A stretch of DNA of 64,000 bases. It comes from Bailinhaonella thermotolerans (lineage in GTDB: Bacteria; Actinomycetota; Actinomycetes; Streptosporangiales; Streptosporangiaceae). Below the pieces are notes generated by a model. That model worked only from the letters and a program-made list of their open reading frames with translations. It searched no databases and was not told the origin of the DNA. Positions 26,446 to 36,277 of this stretch are shown piece after piece (the stretch's first letter is position 1; each line of letters opens with the position of its first letter). Made by a program: the position numbers and the translations under genes. The DNA is taken from assembly GCF_003594875.1 (NCBI RefSeq), contig NZ_QZEY01000018.1, forward strand, positions 1 to 64,000, in the 5' to 3' direction.

Positions 26446-27024
26446 ATGCCCAAGCCCACGAAGGGCCCGCGCCTCGGCGGCGGCCCGGCTCACGAGCGGC
26501 ACATCATGGCGAACCTCGCCACGGCGCTGTTCGAGCACGGCCGGATCACCACGACCCAGGCCAAGGCGCGGCGGCTGCGTCCGCTGGCCGAGAAGCTGAT
26601 CACCAAGGCCAAGAAGGGCGACATGCACAACCGTCGCCAGGTCCTGACGGTGGTCCGCGACAAGGGCGTCGTTCACACGCTCTTCACCGAGATCGCCCCG
26701 ATGTTCGCGGAGCGCCCGGGCGGTTACACCCGCATCACCAAGATCGGTAACCGGAAGGGCGACAACGCCCCCATGGCCGTGATCGAGCTCGTCCGCGAGC
26801 CGATGCAGGCCAAGGTCACCACCGGTCGCGTGGCCACCCCGGCCGCCGCCGAGGCCCCCGCCGCCGCTGCCGCCGAGGCCGCGAACGAGGAGGCCAAGAC
26901 GGAGACGGTCGAGGCCCCCGAGGCCGGCGACCAGCCCGCCGAGGGCGCCACCTCCGCTCAGACGGAGGAGGCCACCGAGGTCGAGCAGGCCGAGGGCGAC
27001 GCCAAGCCCGAGACCAAGGCCTGA
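26446..27024 (+). CDS. rplQ: 50S ribosomal protein L17 with long acidic tail
   Basis: L17, 192 residues. The first 120 residues are the normal L17 domain ([47 protein letters not shown]). Residues after about 125 form a 65-residue Ala/Glu-rich disordered tail, a lengthening common in actinobacteria. RBS CAAGGAGAACGAA. It is the last gene of the alpha operon. Confidence 0.98.
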   Translation: MPKPTKGPRLGGGPAHERHIMANLATALFEHGRITTTQAKARRLRPLAEKLITKAKKGDMHNRRQVLTVVRDKGVVHTLFTEIAPMFAERPGGYTRITKIGNRKGDNAPMAVIELVREPMQAKVTTGRVATPAAAEAPAAAAAEAANEEAKTETVEAPEAGDQPAEGATSAQTEEATEVEQAEGDAKPETKA

Positions 27025-27045
27025 TTCTCCGGGACCTGACCGTGG

Positions 27046-27084
27046 GCCCGGCTTCCTTCGCGGAGGCCGGGCTCGCGGCTTTTC
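27046..27084 (+). terminator. rplQ terminator
   Basis: An 11-bp stem with one G-U pair (27046-27056 with 27062-27072), a 5-nt loop, and a run of four T at 27080-27083. It is one of few hairpins in the window with a T tract. Confidence 0.75.
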
Positions 27085-27114
27085 CGACCTGACCCGACTT
27101 CTCCGGAGGGGGCT

Positions 27115-27987
27115 GTGGACACCGTACGGCTGCGCCTGGACCTGGCGTATGACGGCACCGAGTTCGCCGGCTGGGCGCGGCAGCCCGGGCTGCGGACCGT
27201 GCAGGGCACGCTGGAGGAGGCCCTCGGGCGCATCCTCCGCCTGCCCGCGCCGCCCCAGCTCACGGTGGCCGGCCGTACCGACGCGGGGGTGCACGCGCGC
27301 GGCCAGGTCTGTCATGTGGATCTGCCGCCCGAGACGTCGCCCGCCGACCTGCTGCGCCGCCTCGCCGGGGTGCTCCCGCCGGACGTGCGCGTCCACGCCG
27401 TACGGCTCGCGCCCGAGGGCTTCGACGCGCGGTTCGGCGCCCTATCGCGGCGGTACGCGTACCGGGTGAGCGACGCTCCGGGCGGGCCCGATCCGCTGCG
27501 CCGCCGTGAGGTGCTGTGGCACCGGCGGCCGCTGGACCTGGACCTCCTCAACCAGGCCGCCGCCGCCCTGCTCGGCGAGCACGACTTCGCGGCCTACTGC
27601 CGCCGTCGCGAGGGTGCGACCACCATCCGCGAGCTGCAGCGCCTGGACTGGCGGCGCGAGCCGTCCGGCCTGCTGGTGGCCACCGTCCAGGCCGACGCCT
27701 TCTGCCACTCCATGGTCCGCGCCCTGGTCGGCGCGCTCCTGGCCGTCGGCGAGGGGCGCCGTCCGGTCACCTGGCCCGGGGAGGTCCTCACGCGGGCCGT
27801 GCGGGACTCCGCCGTGCACGTGGCCCCCGCGCACGGGCTCTGCCTGGAGGAGGTCACCTACCCGCCGGACGAGGAACTGGCCGCCCGGGCCGCGTCCACC
27901 CGGCGCGTCCGGACCCTCACCCCCGCCCAACCGGCCGAACCGGCCGAACCGGCCGAGGCGGTCGAGGTGCCTCCCTTCGGCGCCTGA
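27115..27987 (+). CDS. truA: tRNA pseudouridine(38-40) synthase
   Basis: TruA makes pseudouridine at tRNA positions 38-40; 290 residues. The catalytic motif GRTDAGVHA contains D56, the nucleophilic aspartate. The GTG follows CCGGAGGGGGCT. The C terminus ends in a short Pro-Ala-Glu repeat ([10 protein letters not shown]). It stands downstream of rplQ, as in many bacteria, and converges on the next gene. Confidence 0.97.
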   Translation: MDTVRLRLDLAYDGTEFAGWARQPGLRTVQGTLEEALGRILRLPAPPQLTVAGRTDAGVHARGQVCHVDLPPETSPADLLRRLAGVLPPDVRVHAVRLAPEGFDARFGALSRRYAYRVSDAPGGPDPLRRREVLWHRRPLDLDLLNQAAAALLGEHDFAAYCRRREGATTIRELQRLDWRREPSGLLVATVQADAFCHSMVRALVGALLAVGEGRRPVTWPGEVLTRAVRDSAVHVAPAHGLCLEEVTYPPDEELAARAASTRRVRTLTPAQPAEPAEPAEAVEVPPFGA

Positions 27988-28016
27988 GACCGCCTCGGGC
28001 GGGCCGGGCACGACGC

Positions 28017-28054
28017 GGAGAACGGCGGCGGAGCTGAGTCCGCCGCCGTTCTCC
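28017..28054. terminator. bidirectional terminator between truA and the minus-strand gene
   Basis: A perfect 16-bp stem (28017-28032 with 28039-28054) with a GCTGAG loop sits between two convergent genes and can serve both. Confidence 0.85.
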
Positions 28055-28065
28055 TGGGTCCGGGG

Positions 28066-31000
28066 TCAGGCCGTGGCGCGCTTCTCGATGGGGATCACCG
28101 CGTAGTCGCGGAACGCGTCGCTGACCGGGGCCAGATCCTTCTCGTCCTTGGCCGGCGTGTGGCCGTCGGCGTACGTGGCGTACGAGAAGACGATGTAGCG
28201 GCCCCAGACCAGCCCGGCGGCGTACCCGCCCGCGACGTGGACCTTGGTGGCGGCGCTCGACTTGGGGCCGGGCAGGCCGCGGAACCACAGGTTGTTCTTG
28301 AGGTTCTTGGCCTTGTCCGCCGCCACCGCCGCCTCGCGCGTGGGCATCACGGCGACGCCGGTGGTGATCGCGTACTTCTTCTCGCTGTCCACGAACGTCG
28401 CCCGGACCACCCGCTGGCACTTCTGCTTGCGCAGGGCGTTCGCGAACGGCCCGACGGCGGCCTTGGAGCAGTCGGCGTCCAGCTTCGTCTGCACCCGGGT
28501 GAACTTCTTGCCCGAGAGCGTGATCTCGTCGCTCGGGAACGCCTCGCCGACGCCCATCAGCTTGGGATCGGTCTTCACCGAGTTGATCCGGCTGGTGTCG
28601 GTGCGCGGCTGCTGGTTGCCGGGGACCTCGGGGAGCGGCTTGTTCGACGGGATCGGCCGGCTCGCCGTGCTGGTCCGCCCGTCGTCGAGTGCGCGGTACC
28701 CGAAGAACCCGCCCGCGGCCACGAGCGCGAGACCCGCCACGGCCGCGACGCCGATGAGCACCTTCTTGCGCCCCTTCTTCGGGGTCTCCGGCTCGGCGGG
28801 GGCGGGCAGGGGCGGCGGCTCGGCCGAGGGCGGCGTGAACGCGTCTCGCTCCGCCGCGACGGGAGCGCCCTGGCCCGCACCGTTGTTGCCCGGGCCGCTC
28901 TTGCCCGGGCCGGTCTGACCCGGCGCATCCTGGCTCGGGCCGTTCTGGCCTGGGACGGCCGGGGTCTGGCCGGTCTGAGCCGGGACGGCCGGGTTCTGGC
29001 CGGTCTGGGCTGGTGTGTTCTGGAGGGGGATGCCCTGGCTGGGAGTGGTCGGTCCGGCCGCGCCCTGGTTCGGGGTGTTCTGGCCGGGCTGGTCCGCGGG
29101 GTTCTGCCCCGGGCCGCTCACCGGGAGCTGCCGGGTCTGGTCGCCGGAGGGCGGCTGCGGGACGTGGTGCTGCTGCACGCCGCCGGACTTCTCCCGCTTC
29201 GGCAGCTTGCCCGAGGCGTTCTCCTCGGGCGTGCCCTGCTCCGGGTTCTGGGCGTCCCGGGGCCGCTCGCCGCCGCCCCGCGCCGCGTCGGCCGGGGGTA
29301 CGGCGTGAGCCGCCGAGGGGTGCACCTGCTGGTGCGGCCCGGAGGGCTCGCCGGAAGGACCGCCCTGGGCGCCGTCCGGGTTCTCCTGGCCGGTGCCGGG
29401 TGCGGCCTGGGCGGTGCCCGGGGCTCCCTGGCCCGGGCTTGAGGCCGCCTGGCCGGTGCCCGGGGCTCCCTGGACCGCGCCGCCTGCGGCGGGCCGGCCG
29501 GGGTTCGCGCCCTGGTCGCGGTCCGGCCCGACAGGCGTGTTCTGGCCATGGTCCGGCCCGGTCGCCTGCGCGCCGTCGCGCGTCGGGGTGCTCCCTACGA
29601 GCGCTTCGGACGCCGTCGGCCGTCCCTCCTGCGGGGCCCACGCGGAGTCGCCCTGGCCCGCGGGGTCCGGCGAGCGGTACGGGAACGCGCCCGCCCGCGC
29701 CGTCGTGCCTGCGGCAGGCTCGCCCGGAGGTTCCTGGCCGTGCGCGGCGGGTGGTGCCCAGGGGGAGCCGGGCGTGGCGTGCGCCCCCGCACCGGTGGGC
29801 GCGGGGCCGGCGAACGCGGTGTCCTGCCGCCCGGGAGCGCTCGCGCCGCCCGGGGTGTCCCCGGTACGGCCGTCGCCCGGCGCGCCGTCCGCCGCGCCCT
29901 GGGCGGCCGGCCTGGGCGGGGCCCAGGGGGAGTCGTCGCCGTGAGCGGGCGCGGCGGGTGGCGCGGCCTGCCCGGGACCGGCGGCCTGCGCGGCCTGCCC
30001 CGCGTCGCCGGGGGCGCGGTGATCCCGCGCGGGTCCGCCCTCGAAGCCGGGTCGCGCCGCGGGATCGGTGGACACGGAAGCGCCCTGGCCCGCCGTGCCC
30101 GCGAACCCGCCGGGGGCCACCGGCTGCCCGGGGCCGCCGGGCCCGGAGGTACGGCTGTCGCCGGTCGCCGGGGCGGCGTGCGGGCCGTCCTGGGAACCCT
30201 GCGCGGGGCCGGGACCCCAGGGCGAACCGGGGCCCGCGGCCGCGCCCGGGCCGCCGGGAGCGGCCGCGGGAACGGGGGCGTGACCGGGCGCGCCATGGAC
30301 GCCGTAGCCGGACGGCCCGGCGAGATCGCCGCCCTCCGGGCTCTGCGGCCAAGCCTGGCCAAGTGCCGGCCGGTCAGGCGCCGCCGGGCCGGGCGCGTGA
30401 CCGGGGGCGTGACCGGGCGCGGGCGGCGGGCCCGCGAACGGGTCGTGGGGCGTCCTGGCGTCGGGTCCGGCCGGGCCGCCGGGGGCTCCGGAGGTGCCCT
30501 CGCCGCCCGTGGCGTGCGGACCGCCGTGGCCCGCGTCCCCGGGGCCCCACGGGACCTCGCCGGGCCGGGCCGCCGGGACGCCCGGCGGGAAGGCGGGGTG
30601 ACCGGGCGCGGCCTGGGTCGCCGCTTCACGTGCGTCCTGGCCGTACGCCGGCCGCCCCCACGGGGATTCCGCGCCGAAGCCCTGGCCCGCGGTGTCCGGA
30701 GCGGGGCTCGCGCCGCCGGGCCCCGGGTGCGCGGACGGGCCCGGGGAGGCCGGCATGCCGCCCGGCGGAGTGGCGACGCCGGTCGCCCCCTCTGCCGGCT
30801 GCGCGCCCCACGGGGATTCCGTGCCGAACCCCGGCCCGGAAGGCGTGTGTCCCGGCGCCTGGTCGCCCCGCGGCGCCCAGGCGGGCGCTCCGCCGTACTC
30901 GCCGGGCTGGGTGGGGCCGGGCGCGCCCGGCGCGGGCGCGCGGAAGGGGATCGTCTTCTCGGCGGTGACGTCGTGGGGCGCGGCGAGCGGCGGCGGGCCG

Positions 31001-31581
31001 TCGGCCGACTCGCGGGCCGGGGGCACCGGCGGGAGGGGCCAGACGGGGACGCCCGGGCTCTCGTCCATCCGGGGGTCGTCGCCGAACCAGTCCACCGGGG
31101 ACTCGGCGGCGGGCGGCGCCCACGGTGATCCGCCGGCCTGCGGCGGGCCCCAGGCCGGCGGGGGCGCGGGCGGCCCGCCGTACGGGGCGGGCGCGGCGGG
31201 GCCCTGGCCGGGGTGCTGCCGGGCGGCGTCCCCGGCCGGGTGCGGCGGGGACGCGGGGTGGCCGTCGGGGAGGTACCAGTCGGCCCCCGCGGACGGGGCG
31301 GGCCGCGCGGCGGCGCCGTCCCGCATCTCCTCGTCGCCCACGAACCACTGGCCGGCGCCCGGTGGGTGCTGGCCGGAGTACGGCGGAACGCCCGGGGGCG
31401 GCTGAGATCGCCCCTGGTCCGCGACGTGTGAGGGCCCGGAGTGCTCCGGCTGCCCGGGTTCGGCGGGTTCGTCGGGTCGGCCGGCGGACTGCGGATGACC
31501 GAAACTGGGCGGTGGGCTCACCGGCGCCACCGCCTCGTCGGTCTCGTGCTCCTGCCGGGGCCCCGATTCCTGGCCACGCAT
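28066..31581 (-). CDS. very long disordered, single-pass membrane protein, paralogue A
   Basis: An 1171-residue protein of unknown function. Residues 1 to about 932 are low-complexity, rich in Pro, Gly, Ala and Gln, with no predicted fold. Scattered in them are Trp-centred motifs: QWFVGDEE at 78, DWYLPDG at 101, VDWFGDD at 163, and several SPW[AG]P copies. A basic stretch (PKKGRKK, about 933-940) precedes one helix at about 941-963, so the long tail should be cytoplasmic. The 200-residue outer domain has C1038 and C1055, then VVRATF, and a late ADGH-P motif. The same outer domain occurs in the neighbouring gene. Third-codon GC agrees with real coding despite the low complexity. Confidence 0.85.
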   Translation of the reverse strand: MRGQESGPRQEHETDEAVAPVSPPPSFGHPQSAGRPDEPAEPGQPEHSGPSHVADQGRSQPPPGVPPYSGQHPPGAGQWFVGDEEMRDGAAARPAPSAGADWYLPDGHPASPPHPAGDAARQHPGQGPAAPAPYGGPPAPPPAWGPPQAGGSPWAPPAAESPVDWFGDDPRMDESPGVPVWPLPPVPPARESADGPPPLAAPHDVTAEKTIPFRAPAPGAPGPTQPGEYGGAPAWAPRGDQAPGHTPSGPGFGTESPWGAQPAEGATGVATPPGGMPASPGPSAHPGPGGASPAPDTAGQGFGAESPWGRPAYGQDAREAATQAAPGHPAFPPGVPAARPGEVPWGPGDAGHGGPHATGGEGTSGAPGGPAGPDARTPHDPFAGPPPAPGHAPGHAPGPAAPDRPALGQAWPQSPEGGDLAGPSGYGVHGAPGHAPVPAAAPGGPGAAAGPGSPWGPGPAQGSQDGPHAAPATGDSRTSGPGGPGQPVAPGGFAGTAGQGASVSTDPAARPGFEGGPARDHRAPGDAGQAAQAAGPGQAAPPAAPAHGDDSPWAPPRPAAQGAADGAPGDGRTGDTPGGASAPGRQDTAFAGPAPTGAGAHATPGSPWAPPAAHGQEPPGEPAAGTTARAGAFPYRSPDPAGQGDSAWAPQEGRPTASEALVGSTPTRDGAQATGPDHGQNTPVGPDRDQGANPGRPAAGGAVQGAPGTGQAASSPGQGAPGTAQAAPGTGQENPDGAQGGPSGEPSGPHQQVHPSAAHAVPPADAARGGGERPRDAQNPEQGTPEENASGKLPKREKSGGVQQHHVPQPPSGDQTRQLPVSGPGQNPADQPGQNTPNQGAAGPTTPSQGIPLQNTPAQTGQNPAVPAQTGQTPAVPGQNGPSQDAPGQTGPGKSGPGNNGAGQGAPVAAERDAFTPPSAEPPPLPAPAEPETPKKGRKKVLIGVAAVAGLALVAAGGFFGYRALDDGRTSTASRPIPSNKPLPEVPGNQQPRTDTSRINSVKTDPKLMGVGEAFPSDEITLSGKKFTRVQTKLDADCSKAAVGPFANALRKQKCQRVVRATFVDSEKKYAITTGVAVMPTREAAVAADKAKNLKNNLWFRGLPGPKSSAATKVHVAGGYAAGLVWGRYIVFSYATYADGHTPAKDEKDLAPVSDAFRDYAVIPIEKRATA

Positions 31582-31697
31582 AGCCCGAAGCGTAGCGAGA
31601 TCATGGTGATCGTCTTAGCTGTATGGTCGTTTCAAGCCGGTCCGGACGCCCGCTTTCGTGGTCGATGACCGGAATGTCGCGATCGTGCTCCCGGCCC

Positions 31698-32846
31698 TCA
31701 GTTCCCCGGCGTCCCGAGCAGCGAACGGGTGTCCAGCGCCTTGAACACGGTGGACTCGGTGATCGTACCGGCGGCCCGGTTCAGCGTCTCCCGCTCGGCA
31801 GCCGTGGGCTTGTGACCGTCCTTGAACTGGAACCACAGCAGCACCGCGTAGTGCCCGTGCGTCTGCGCCCCGGCCAGCGCCTCCCCGGTGCCCAGGTACT
31901 TGGCCGCGCCGGACTTGCCGGGCAGCGGCTTGACGTAGTCGCGGCGCTTCTTGTCCCGCGCCGCCGCCGCGACCTTCTCGGCCGCCTGGGAGTCCTTGAG
32001 GTTGACCACGCCGATCGTGCCCAGGATCTTGCCCTTGGCGTCCTGGAAGCTGGCGCGCACGATCTGCGTGCAGCCCGCCGCCGCGACGGCCTTGCTGATC
32101 TTGTCGCCGTCCACCGCGGACTTGCACTTCTTGTCCGTGCGGTGGGCCACCAGCGTGAACCCGCCGACCTTGCTCCGGGGGAACAGTTCCTTGGGCGTCA
32201 GCGGGATCGGGTCCGTGGCCCGGCTCGCCGCGTGCCCGATCGCCCCCGAGGGCTCCGGCCGGGGGCCGCCGGAGGGCTCGGAGGGCTCGGAGGGGGATTC
32301 CGCGGGCGACTCGGGCGCGCCGCTGCCGGCCGGGGCCGGGCCGCCGTCCTGGGCCGTGCCCGCGCCCGGCGACGAGGCGGACGACGGAGCCCGGTCCGGC
32401 GAGGACGATCCGAGCAGCAGGTATCCGCCCACGACCGCGGCCCCCAGCACGGCGACCACCACGAGCACGATCGGCAGCACGCGCCGGCGCGGCGGCTCCT
32501 CGGCGTACTCCTCCCAGGTGGCCGGGCCCGAGCCCACGCGGTACCGCCGCTCCCGGTCGGCCGCGAGGGCGAGGCCGCCGGGGTCGTCATCGTCCGGGTA
32601 CCCGCGCCGGAAGTCGTCCTCGCGCGCGTATCCGGGCCGGAGGTCGTCCTCGCGCGCGTGCCCGCCCCGGCGCTCCTCCGGCGACGGCGGCGGGTACACC
32701 CGCTCGCCCGGGTAGCCGGAGAGCGGAGGCGCCTCGTCCGCGTGCCGGTCTCCGCCGGCGTGTCCCGCGTCCCTCTCCCGGCCGTACGGCTCGCGCCGCC
32801 CGGGCTCGTCGTTGTACGGACGCCTGCCGTACGGGTCGTACCCCAT
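31698..32846 (-). CDS. disordered, single-pass membrane protein, paralogue B
   Basis: A 382-residue protein of unknown function. Residues 1-120 are hydrophilic with repeated AREDD[LF]R motifs and aromatic-Pro pairs. RRR then precedes a helix at about 123-145, and a Pro/Ser linker follows. The outer domain at about 215-370 has C241 and C259, IVRASF and KDGHKP, matching paralogue A in order and spacing. The ATG has no ribosome binding site, but TAGTCT (32858 to 32853) ends 6 nt before it, as in a leaderless transcript. It lies between the CAP gene and paralogue A. Confidence 0.85.
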   Translation of the reverse strand: MGYDPYGRRPYNDEPGRREPYGRERDAGHAGGDRHADEAPPLSGYPGERVYPPPSPEERRGGHAREDDLRPGYAREDDFRRGYPDDDDPGGLALAADRERRYRVGSGPATWEEYAEEPPRRRVLPIVLVVVAVLGAAVVGGYLLLGSSSPDRAPSSASSPGAGTAQDGGPAPAGSGAPESPAESPSEPSEPSGGPRPEPSGAIGHAASRATDPIPLTPKELFPRSKVGGFTLVAHRTDKKCKSAVDGDKISKAVAAAGCTQIVRASFQDAKGKILGTIGVVNLKDSQAAEKVAAAARDKKRRDYVKPLPGKSGAAKYLGTGEALAGAQTHGHYAVLLWFQFKDGHKPTAAERETLNRAAGTITESTVFKALDTRSLLGTPGN

Positions 32847-32852
32847 GCGCCG

Positions 32853-32858
32853 AGACTA
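32853..32858 (-). promoter_or_regulatory. -10 for a leaderless transcript of paralogue B
   Basis: On the minus strand TAGTCT lies 6 nt before the ATG at 32846. The -35 is not obvious. Confidence 0.5.
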
Positions 32859-32883
32859 GTGGCAGATCACCGCATATGCCCCC

Positions 32884-33522
32884 TCACGAATAGCCGAAGT
32901 CCTGCGTCCACCAGGGGCCTCCCGGGCCGTGGTGGACGCCGACGCCGACCGCGCGCAGGCGGCAGTCGAGGATGTTGCGGCGATGGGTCCGGGCGCTCAT
33001 CCAGCCCGCGACGGCCTCGGCGGCGGTGAGGTAGCCGCGCCCGATGTTCTCCGCCCCGCCGTCGTGGTATCCGGCCTTCTCCATGCGCCGCCAGGGGCTG
33101 ACGCCGCCCGGCGAGGTGTGGCCGAAGTACCCGCGCGTGGCCATGTCCCGGGAGTGGGCGCGGGCGGCGGCGCCGAGGCGGGCGTCCACCCGCAGCGGGC
33201 GGCAGCCGGCGCGCACCCTGCGGGCGTTGGTGAGCCGCACGACCTCCGCGGCCTCCGCCTCCGGCGACGCGGGCCCCGAGGCCGCCCCGGAGGCGGCTCC
33301 CGTGGGTTCCTCGGCCATCGAGCCGCGCGCCTGCGCGCGCCCCCGGGAGGGGTACGGCGAGGCGGACGCGGCGGGGTCCGCCGCGGCGGCGGGCGGGGGA
33401 GGGGCGGCGTGGCCGGTCAGGCCGGTGCCGTGGATCCCCAGGCCGAGCGCGATCCCGGCAGCGAGGCATGCGAGAGCGCCGAACCGGAACCGGGGCGCCA
33501 CACCCCGTGGCCTTCGCCTCAT
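32884..33522 (-). CDS. secreted CAP/SCP-domain protein
   Basis: A 212-residue exported protein with a basic N terminus and a hydrophobic segment at about 14-32, then a Pro/Ala/Ser-rich linker, then a CAP domain from about 88 to the end. CAP marks are TNARRVRAGCRPL, RAHSRDMA, GYFGHTSPGG, AENIGRG and HRRNILDC. The two cysteines could pair. CAP proteins of bacteria are extracellular; their activity is mostly unknown. I chose the ATG at 33522; an in-frame ATG 7 codons upstream is possible. A TATATT 10-15 nt upstream suggests a very short leader. Confidence 0.85.
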   Translation of the reverse strand: MRRRPRGVAPRFRFGALACLAAGIALGLGIHGTGLTGHAAPPPPAAAADPAASASPYPSRGRAQARGSMAEEPTGAASGAASGPASPEAEAAEVVRLTNARRVRAGCRPLRVDARLGAAARAHSRDMATRGYFGHTSPGGVSPWRRMEKAGYHDGGAENIGRGYLTAAEAVAGWMSARTHRRNILDCRLRAVGVGVHHGPGGPWWTQDFGYS

Positions 33523-33835
33523 AACCTCGCCAAATATAGGCATGAGACGTGTATCTCCGATAGATATCCGCCGCTCTGCGCATACAATCGGACACGGAGG
33601 CCGTTGCGGAGCCGTACCCGGGGGTGCCCGGGGTCCACGATTTGGACGCGCGCCCGTCGCGGGGGTATCCTCCTAGTTCGTTGTGTGCGGATGGGTCCCG
33701 CGTCTCTTCCGGGACCGATGCGCGGCGCGTCCGGCGTCTTCTCCCGAGAGCGGAGACGGAAGGTCAGGGGCGACGTGTGCATTCCGCCATGACCGACCGT
33801 CCAGTCAGCAAGACGCGAGAAGAAGGCCAACTACC
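33523..33835. other. gap between the divergent CAP and rplM genes
   Basis: The 313 nt hold the two divergent promoters. On the minus strand TATATT (33538 to 33533) precedes the CAP start. On the plus strand a candidate promoter is at 33642-33671. The rplM leader is then about 160 nt long. I see no stable conserved leader structure and no gene. Confidence 0.5.
33642..33671 (+). promoter_or_regulatory. candidate rplM-rpsI-glmM promoter
   Basis: TTGGAC (33642-33647), an 18-nt spacer and TATCCT (33666-33671). The -10 is good, the -35 moderate. Confidence 0.5.
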
Positions 33836-34279
33836 GTGCGCACGTTCTCACCGAAGCCCGCCGACGTTCAGCGTCAGTGGTACGTCATCGACGCAGAAGA
33901 CGTCGTGCTCGGCCGGCTCGCCAGCCAGGTTGCCACGCTGCTGCGCGGTAAGCACAAGCCGATCTTCGCCCCCCACGTCGACACCGGCGACTTCGTCATC
34001 GTCATCAACGCCGACAAGGTCGCCCTGTCCGGCAACAAGCTGGAGCAGAAGAAGGCCTACCGCCACTCGGGTTACCCCGGCGGACTCCGGGCGGTGCCCT
34101 ACAGCGAGCTTCTCGCCAAGCGCCCCGAGCGCGCGATCGAGAAGGCCGTGAAGGGCATGCTCCCCAAGAACTCGCTCGGCCGGAAGATGGCCAAGAAGCT
34201 CAAGGTGTACGCCGGTCCCGAGCACCCGCACCAGGCGCAGCAGCCGGTGCCGTTCGAGATCACCCAGATCGCTCAGTAA
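33836..34279 (+). CDS. rplM: 50S ribosomal protein L13
   Basis: L13, 147 residues, an early 50S assembly protein. The GTG at 33836 gives [20 protein letters not shown], the family N terminus; the frame is open 51 codons further upstream without similarity. [12 protein letters not shown] and the end [10 protein letters not shown] are typical. rpsI follows after 42 nt. Confidence 0.97.
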   Translation: MRTFSPKPADVQRQWYVIDAEDVVLGRLASQVATLLRGKHKPIFAPHVDTGDFVIVINADKVALSGNKLEQKKAYRHSGYPGGLRAVPYSELLAKRPERAIEKAVKGMLPKNSLGRKMAKKLKVYAGPEHPHQAQQPVPFEITQIAQ

Positions 34280-34321
34280 TCGCGGCCGCTGTCGCATCGA
34301 GTAGGAAGCACGAGGAGAACC

Positions 34322-34834
34322 GTGGCCGAGCCCACCGGCGTCGAGACGCCCATCGAGGGCGAGCTGGAGAACGAGGAGTTCCCGGCTGAGTACACCACCG
34401 AGTCGTCCCCGTCCGAGGGCGTAGCCGAGCCCCGCCCGATCACCACGGGCACCGCGTACGGCACCGGCCGCCGCAAGGAGGCCATCGCCCGCGTCCGCAT
34501 CGTCCCCGGCACCGGCCAGTGGACGATCAACGGCCGCTCGCTCGACGTGTACTTCCCCAACAAGGTCCACCAGCAGCTCGTCAACGAGCCGTTCGTGACG
34601 CTGGGCGCCGAGGGTCAGTTCGACGTCATCGCCCGCATCGACGGCGGCGGCGTGACCGGCCAGGCCGGCGCGCTGCGCATGGGCCTCTCCCGCGCGCTGG
34701 CGATTCTCGACGCCGAGAACAACCGCCCGCCGCTGAAGAAGGCCGGCTTCCTCACCCGTGACGCCCGGGCGAAGGAGCGGAAGAAGTACGGCCTCAAGAA
34801 GGCCCGCAAGGCTCCGCAGTACAGCAAGCGTTAA
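34322..34834 (+). CDS. rpsI: 30S ribosomal protein S9 with acidic N-terminal extension
   Basis: S9, 170 residues, whose C-terminal tail touches P-site tRNA. The first 40 residues are an acidic extension; the core begins [16 protein letters not shown] and ends PQYSKR. GTG start after CGAGGAGAACC. glmM begins 4 nt after the stop. Confidence 0.97.
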   Translation: MAEPTGVETPIEGELENEEFPAEYTTESSPSEGVAEPRPITTGTAYGTGRRKEAIARVRIVPGTGQWTINGRSLDVYFPNKVHQQLVNEPFVTLGAEGQFDVIARIDGGGVTGQAGALRMGLSRALAILDAENNRPPLKKAGFLTRDARAKERKKYGLKKARKAPQYSKR

Positions 34835-34838
34835 TTAC

Positions 34839-36191
34839 GTGGGCCGTCTGTTCGGCACCGACGGGGTTCGTGGGGTCGCGGGTCGCGACCTCACGGCCGA
34901 ACTCGCCATGGACCTGTCGGTGGCCGCGGCGCACGTACTCGGGGACGCCGGGGCTCTGTCCGGGCGTCCCCTCGCGGTGGTCGGACGCGACCCCCGCGCC
35001 AGTGGCGAGTTCCTGGAGGCGGCGGTCGTCGCCGGCCTCGCCTCCGCCGGGGTGGACGTGCTCCGGCTGGGCGTGCTGCCGACCCCGGCGGTCGCCCACC
35101 TCACCCAGGCGCTCAACGCGGACCTGGGCGTGATGCTGTCGGCGTCGCACAACCCGGCGCCCGACAACGGCATCAAGTTCTTCGCGCGTGGCGGGCACAA
35201 GCTCCCCGACGCGGTCGAGGACCAGATCGAGGCCAGGCTCGGCGAGCAGCGCTCCCGCCCGGGCCACGGTCCCGTCGGCGACGCCGTCGGCCGCGTCCGT
35301 GACGCGCACGGCGAGGCCGAGCGCTACATCGGGCACCTGCTCTCCACGCTGCCGGGCCGCCTCGACGGCCTGCGCGTCGTCGTGGACTGCGCCCACGGGG
35401 CCGCCTTCGAGGTGGCGCCCGAGGCGCTGCGCCGCGCCGGGGCGACCGTGGAGACGATCGGCTGCGACCCCGACGGCCTCAACATCAACGACGGGCACGG
35501 GTCCACCCACCTCGACCGGCTGGCCGGGGAGGTCGTGCGCCGCGGCGCCGACGCCGGCGTGGCCTACGACGGCGACGCGGACCGCTGCCTGGCGGTGTGC
35601 GCCTCCGGGGAGATCATCGACGGCGACCAGATCATGGCCGTGCTGGCCCTGGCCATGCGCGACGCGGGCAGGCTCCAGAAGGACACCGTGGTCGCCACGG
35701 TCATGTCCAACCTGGGCTTCAAGCTCGCGATGCGCGAGGCGGGCGTCGCCGTGGTCGAGACCGCGGTCGGGGACCGTTACGTCCTTGAGGCGATGAAGGC
35801 CGACGGGTACAACCTGGGCGGCGAGCAGTCCGGCCACGTGGTGATGCTCGACCACGCGACCACCGGAGACGGGGTCCTGACCTCCCTGCACCTGCTGGCC
35901 GAGGTCGCGCGCCGCGGCGTCACCCTGGGCGAGCTGGCGTCGGTCATGACCCGGCTCCCGCAGACCCTGATCAACGTCAAGGGCGTGGACAAGTCGCGGG
36001 CGGGCAGTTCCCCGGAGCTGGCCGACGCGGTCGCCAAGGCCGAGGCCGAGCTGGGCGAGACCGGCCGCGTCCTCATCCGGCCCAGCGGCACCGAGCCGAT
36101 GGTCCGCGTCATGGTCGAGGCCGAGTCCCACGACCAGGCCGAGCGGGTGGCCGGCGAACTCGCCGAGGTCGTCCGCGCCGCCCTCGGCTAG
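34839..36191 (+). CDS. glmM: phosphoglucosamine mutase
   Basis: Interconverts glucosamine-6-P and glucosamine-1-P for peptidoglycan precursor synthesis; 450 residues. The active-site motif SASHNP contains the phospho-serine S103. The metal loop is YDGDADR and the C-terminal phosphate-binding loop RPSGTEP. The GTG at 34839 ([12 protein letters not shown]) is only 4 nt after rpsI, with little ribosome binding site, so translation is probably coupled. GlmS, the previous enzyme in the pathway, is encoded 6 kb downstream. Confidence 0.97.
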   Translation: MGRLFGTDGVRGVAGRDLTAELAMDLSVAAAHVLGDAGALSGRPLAVVGRDPRASGEFLEAAVVAGLASAGVDVLRLGVLPTPAVAHLTQALNADLGVMLSASHNPAPDNGIKFFARGGHKLPDAVEDQIEARLGEQRSRPGHGPVGDAVGRVRDAHGEAERYIGHLLSTLPGRLDGLRVVVDCAHGAAFEVAPEALRRAGATVETIGCDPDGLNINDGHGSTHLDRLAGEVVRRGADAGVAYDGDADRCLAVCASGEIIDGDQIMAVLALAMRDAGRLQKDTVVATVMSNLGFKLAMREAGVAVVETAVGDRYVLEAMKADGYNLGGEQSGHVVMLDHATTGDGVLTSLHLLAEVARRGVTLGELASVMTRLPQTLINVKGVDKSRAGSSPELADAVAKAEAELGETGRVLIRPSGTEPMVRVMVEAESHDQAERVAGELAEVVRAALG

Positions 36192-36226
36192 CCCGGAGCG
36201 CGGGCCGCGCGGCCGTACAGGACATG

Positions 36227-36265
36227 CGAGAAGGCCCTCCGTCATCGTGACGGAGGGCCTTCTCG
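36227..36265. terminator. bidirectional terminator between glmM and the ABC cluster
   Basis: A perfect 18-bp stem (36227-36244 with 36248-36265) with a TCG loop, between convergent genes. It is the longest perfect hairpin I found in the window. Confidence 0.9.
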
Positions 36266-36277
36266 TCGTACGGAGGG

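Noticed and set aside
29013-30968. A 651-codon plus-strand frame opposite paralogue A
   Set aside because: It is almost wholly Arg/Pro/Gly, as expected from the reverse of Ala/Gly/Pro codons, and has no signal or domain. Paralogue A has a helix and an outer domain shared with its neighbour.
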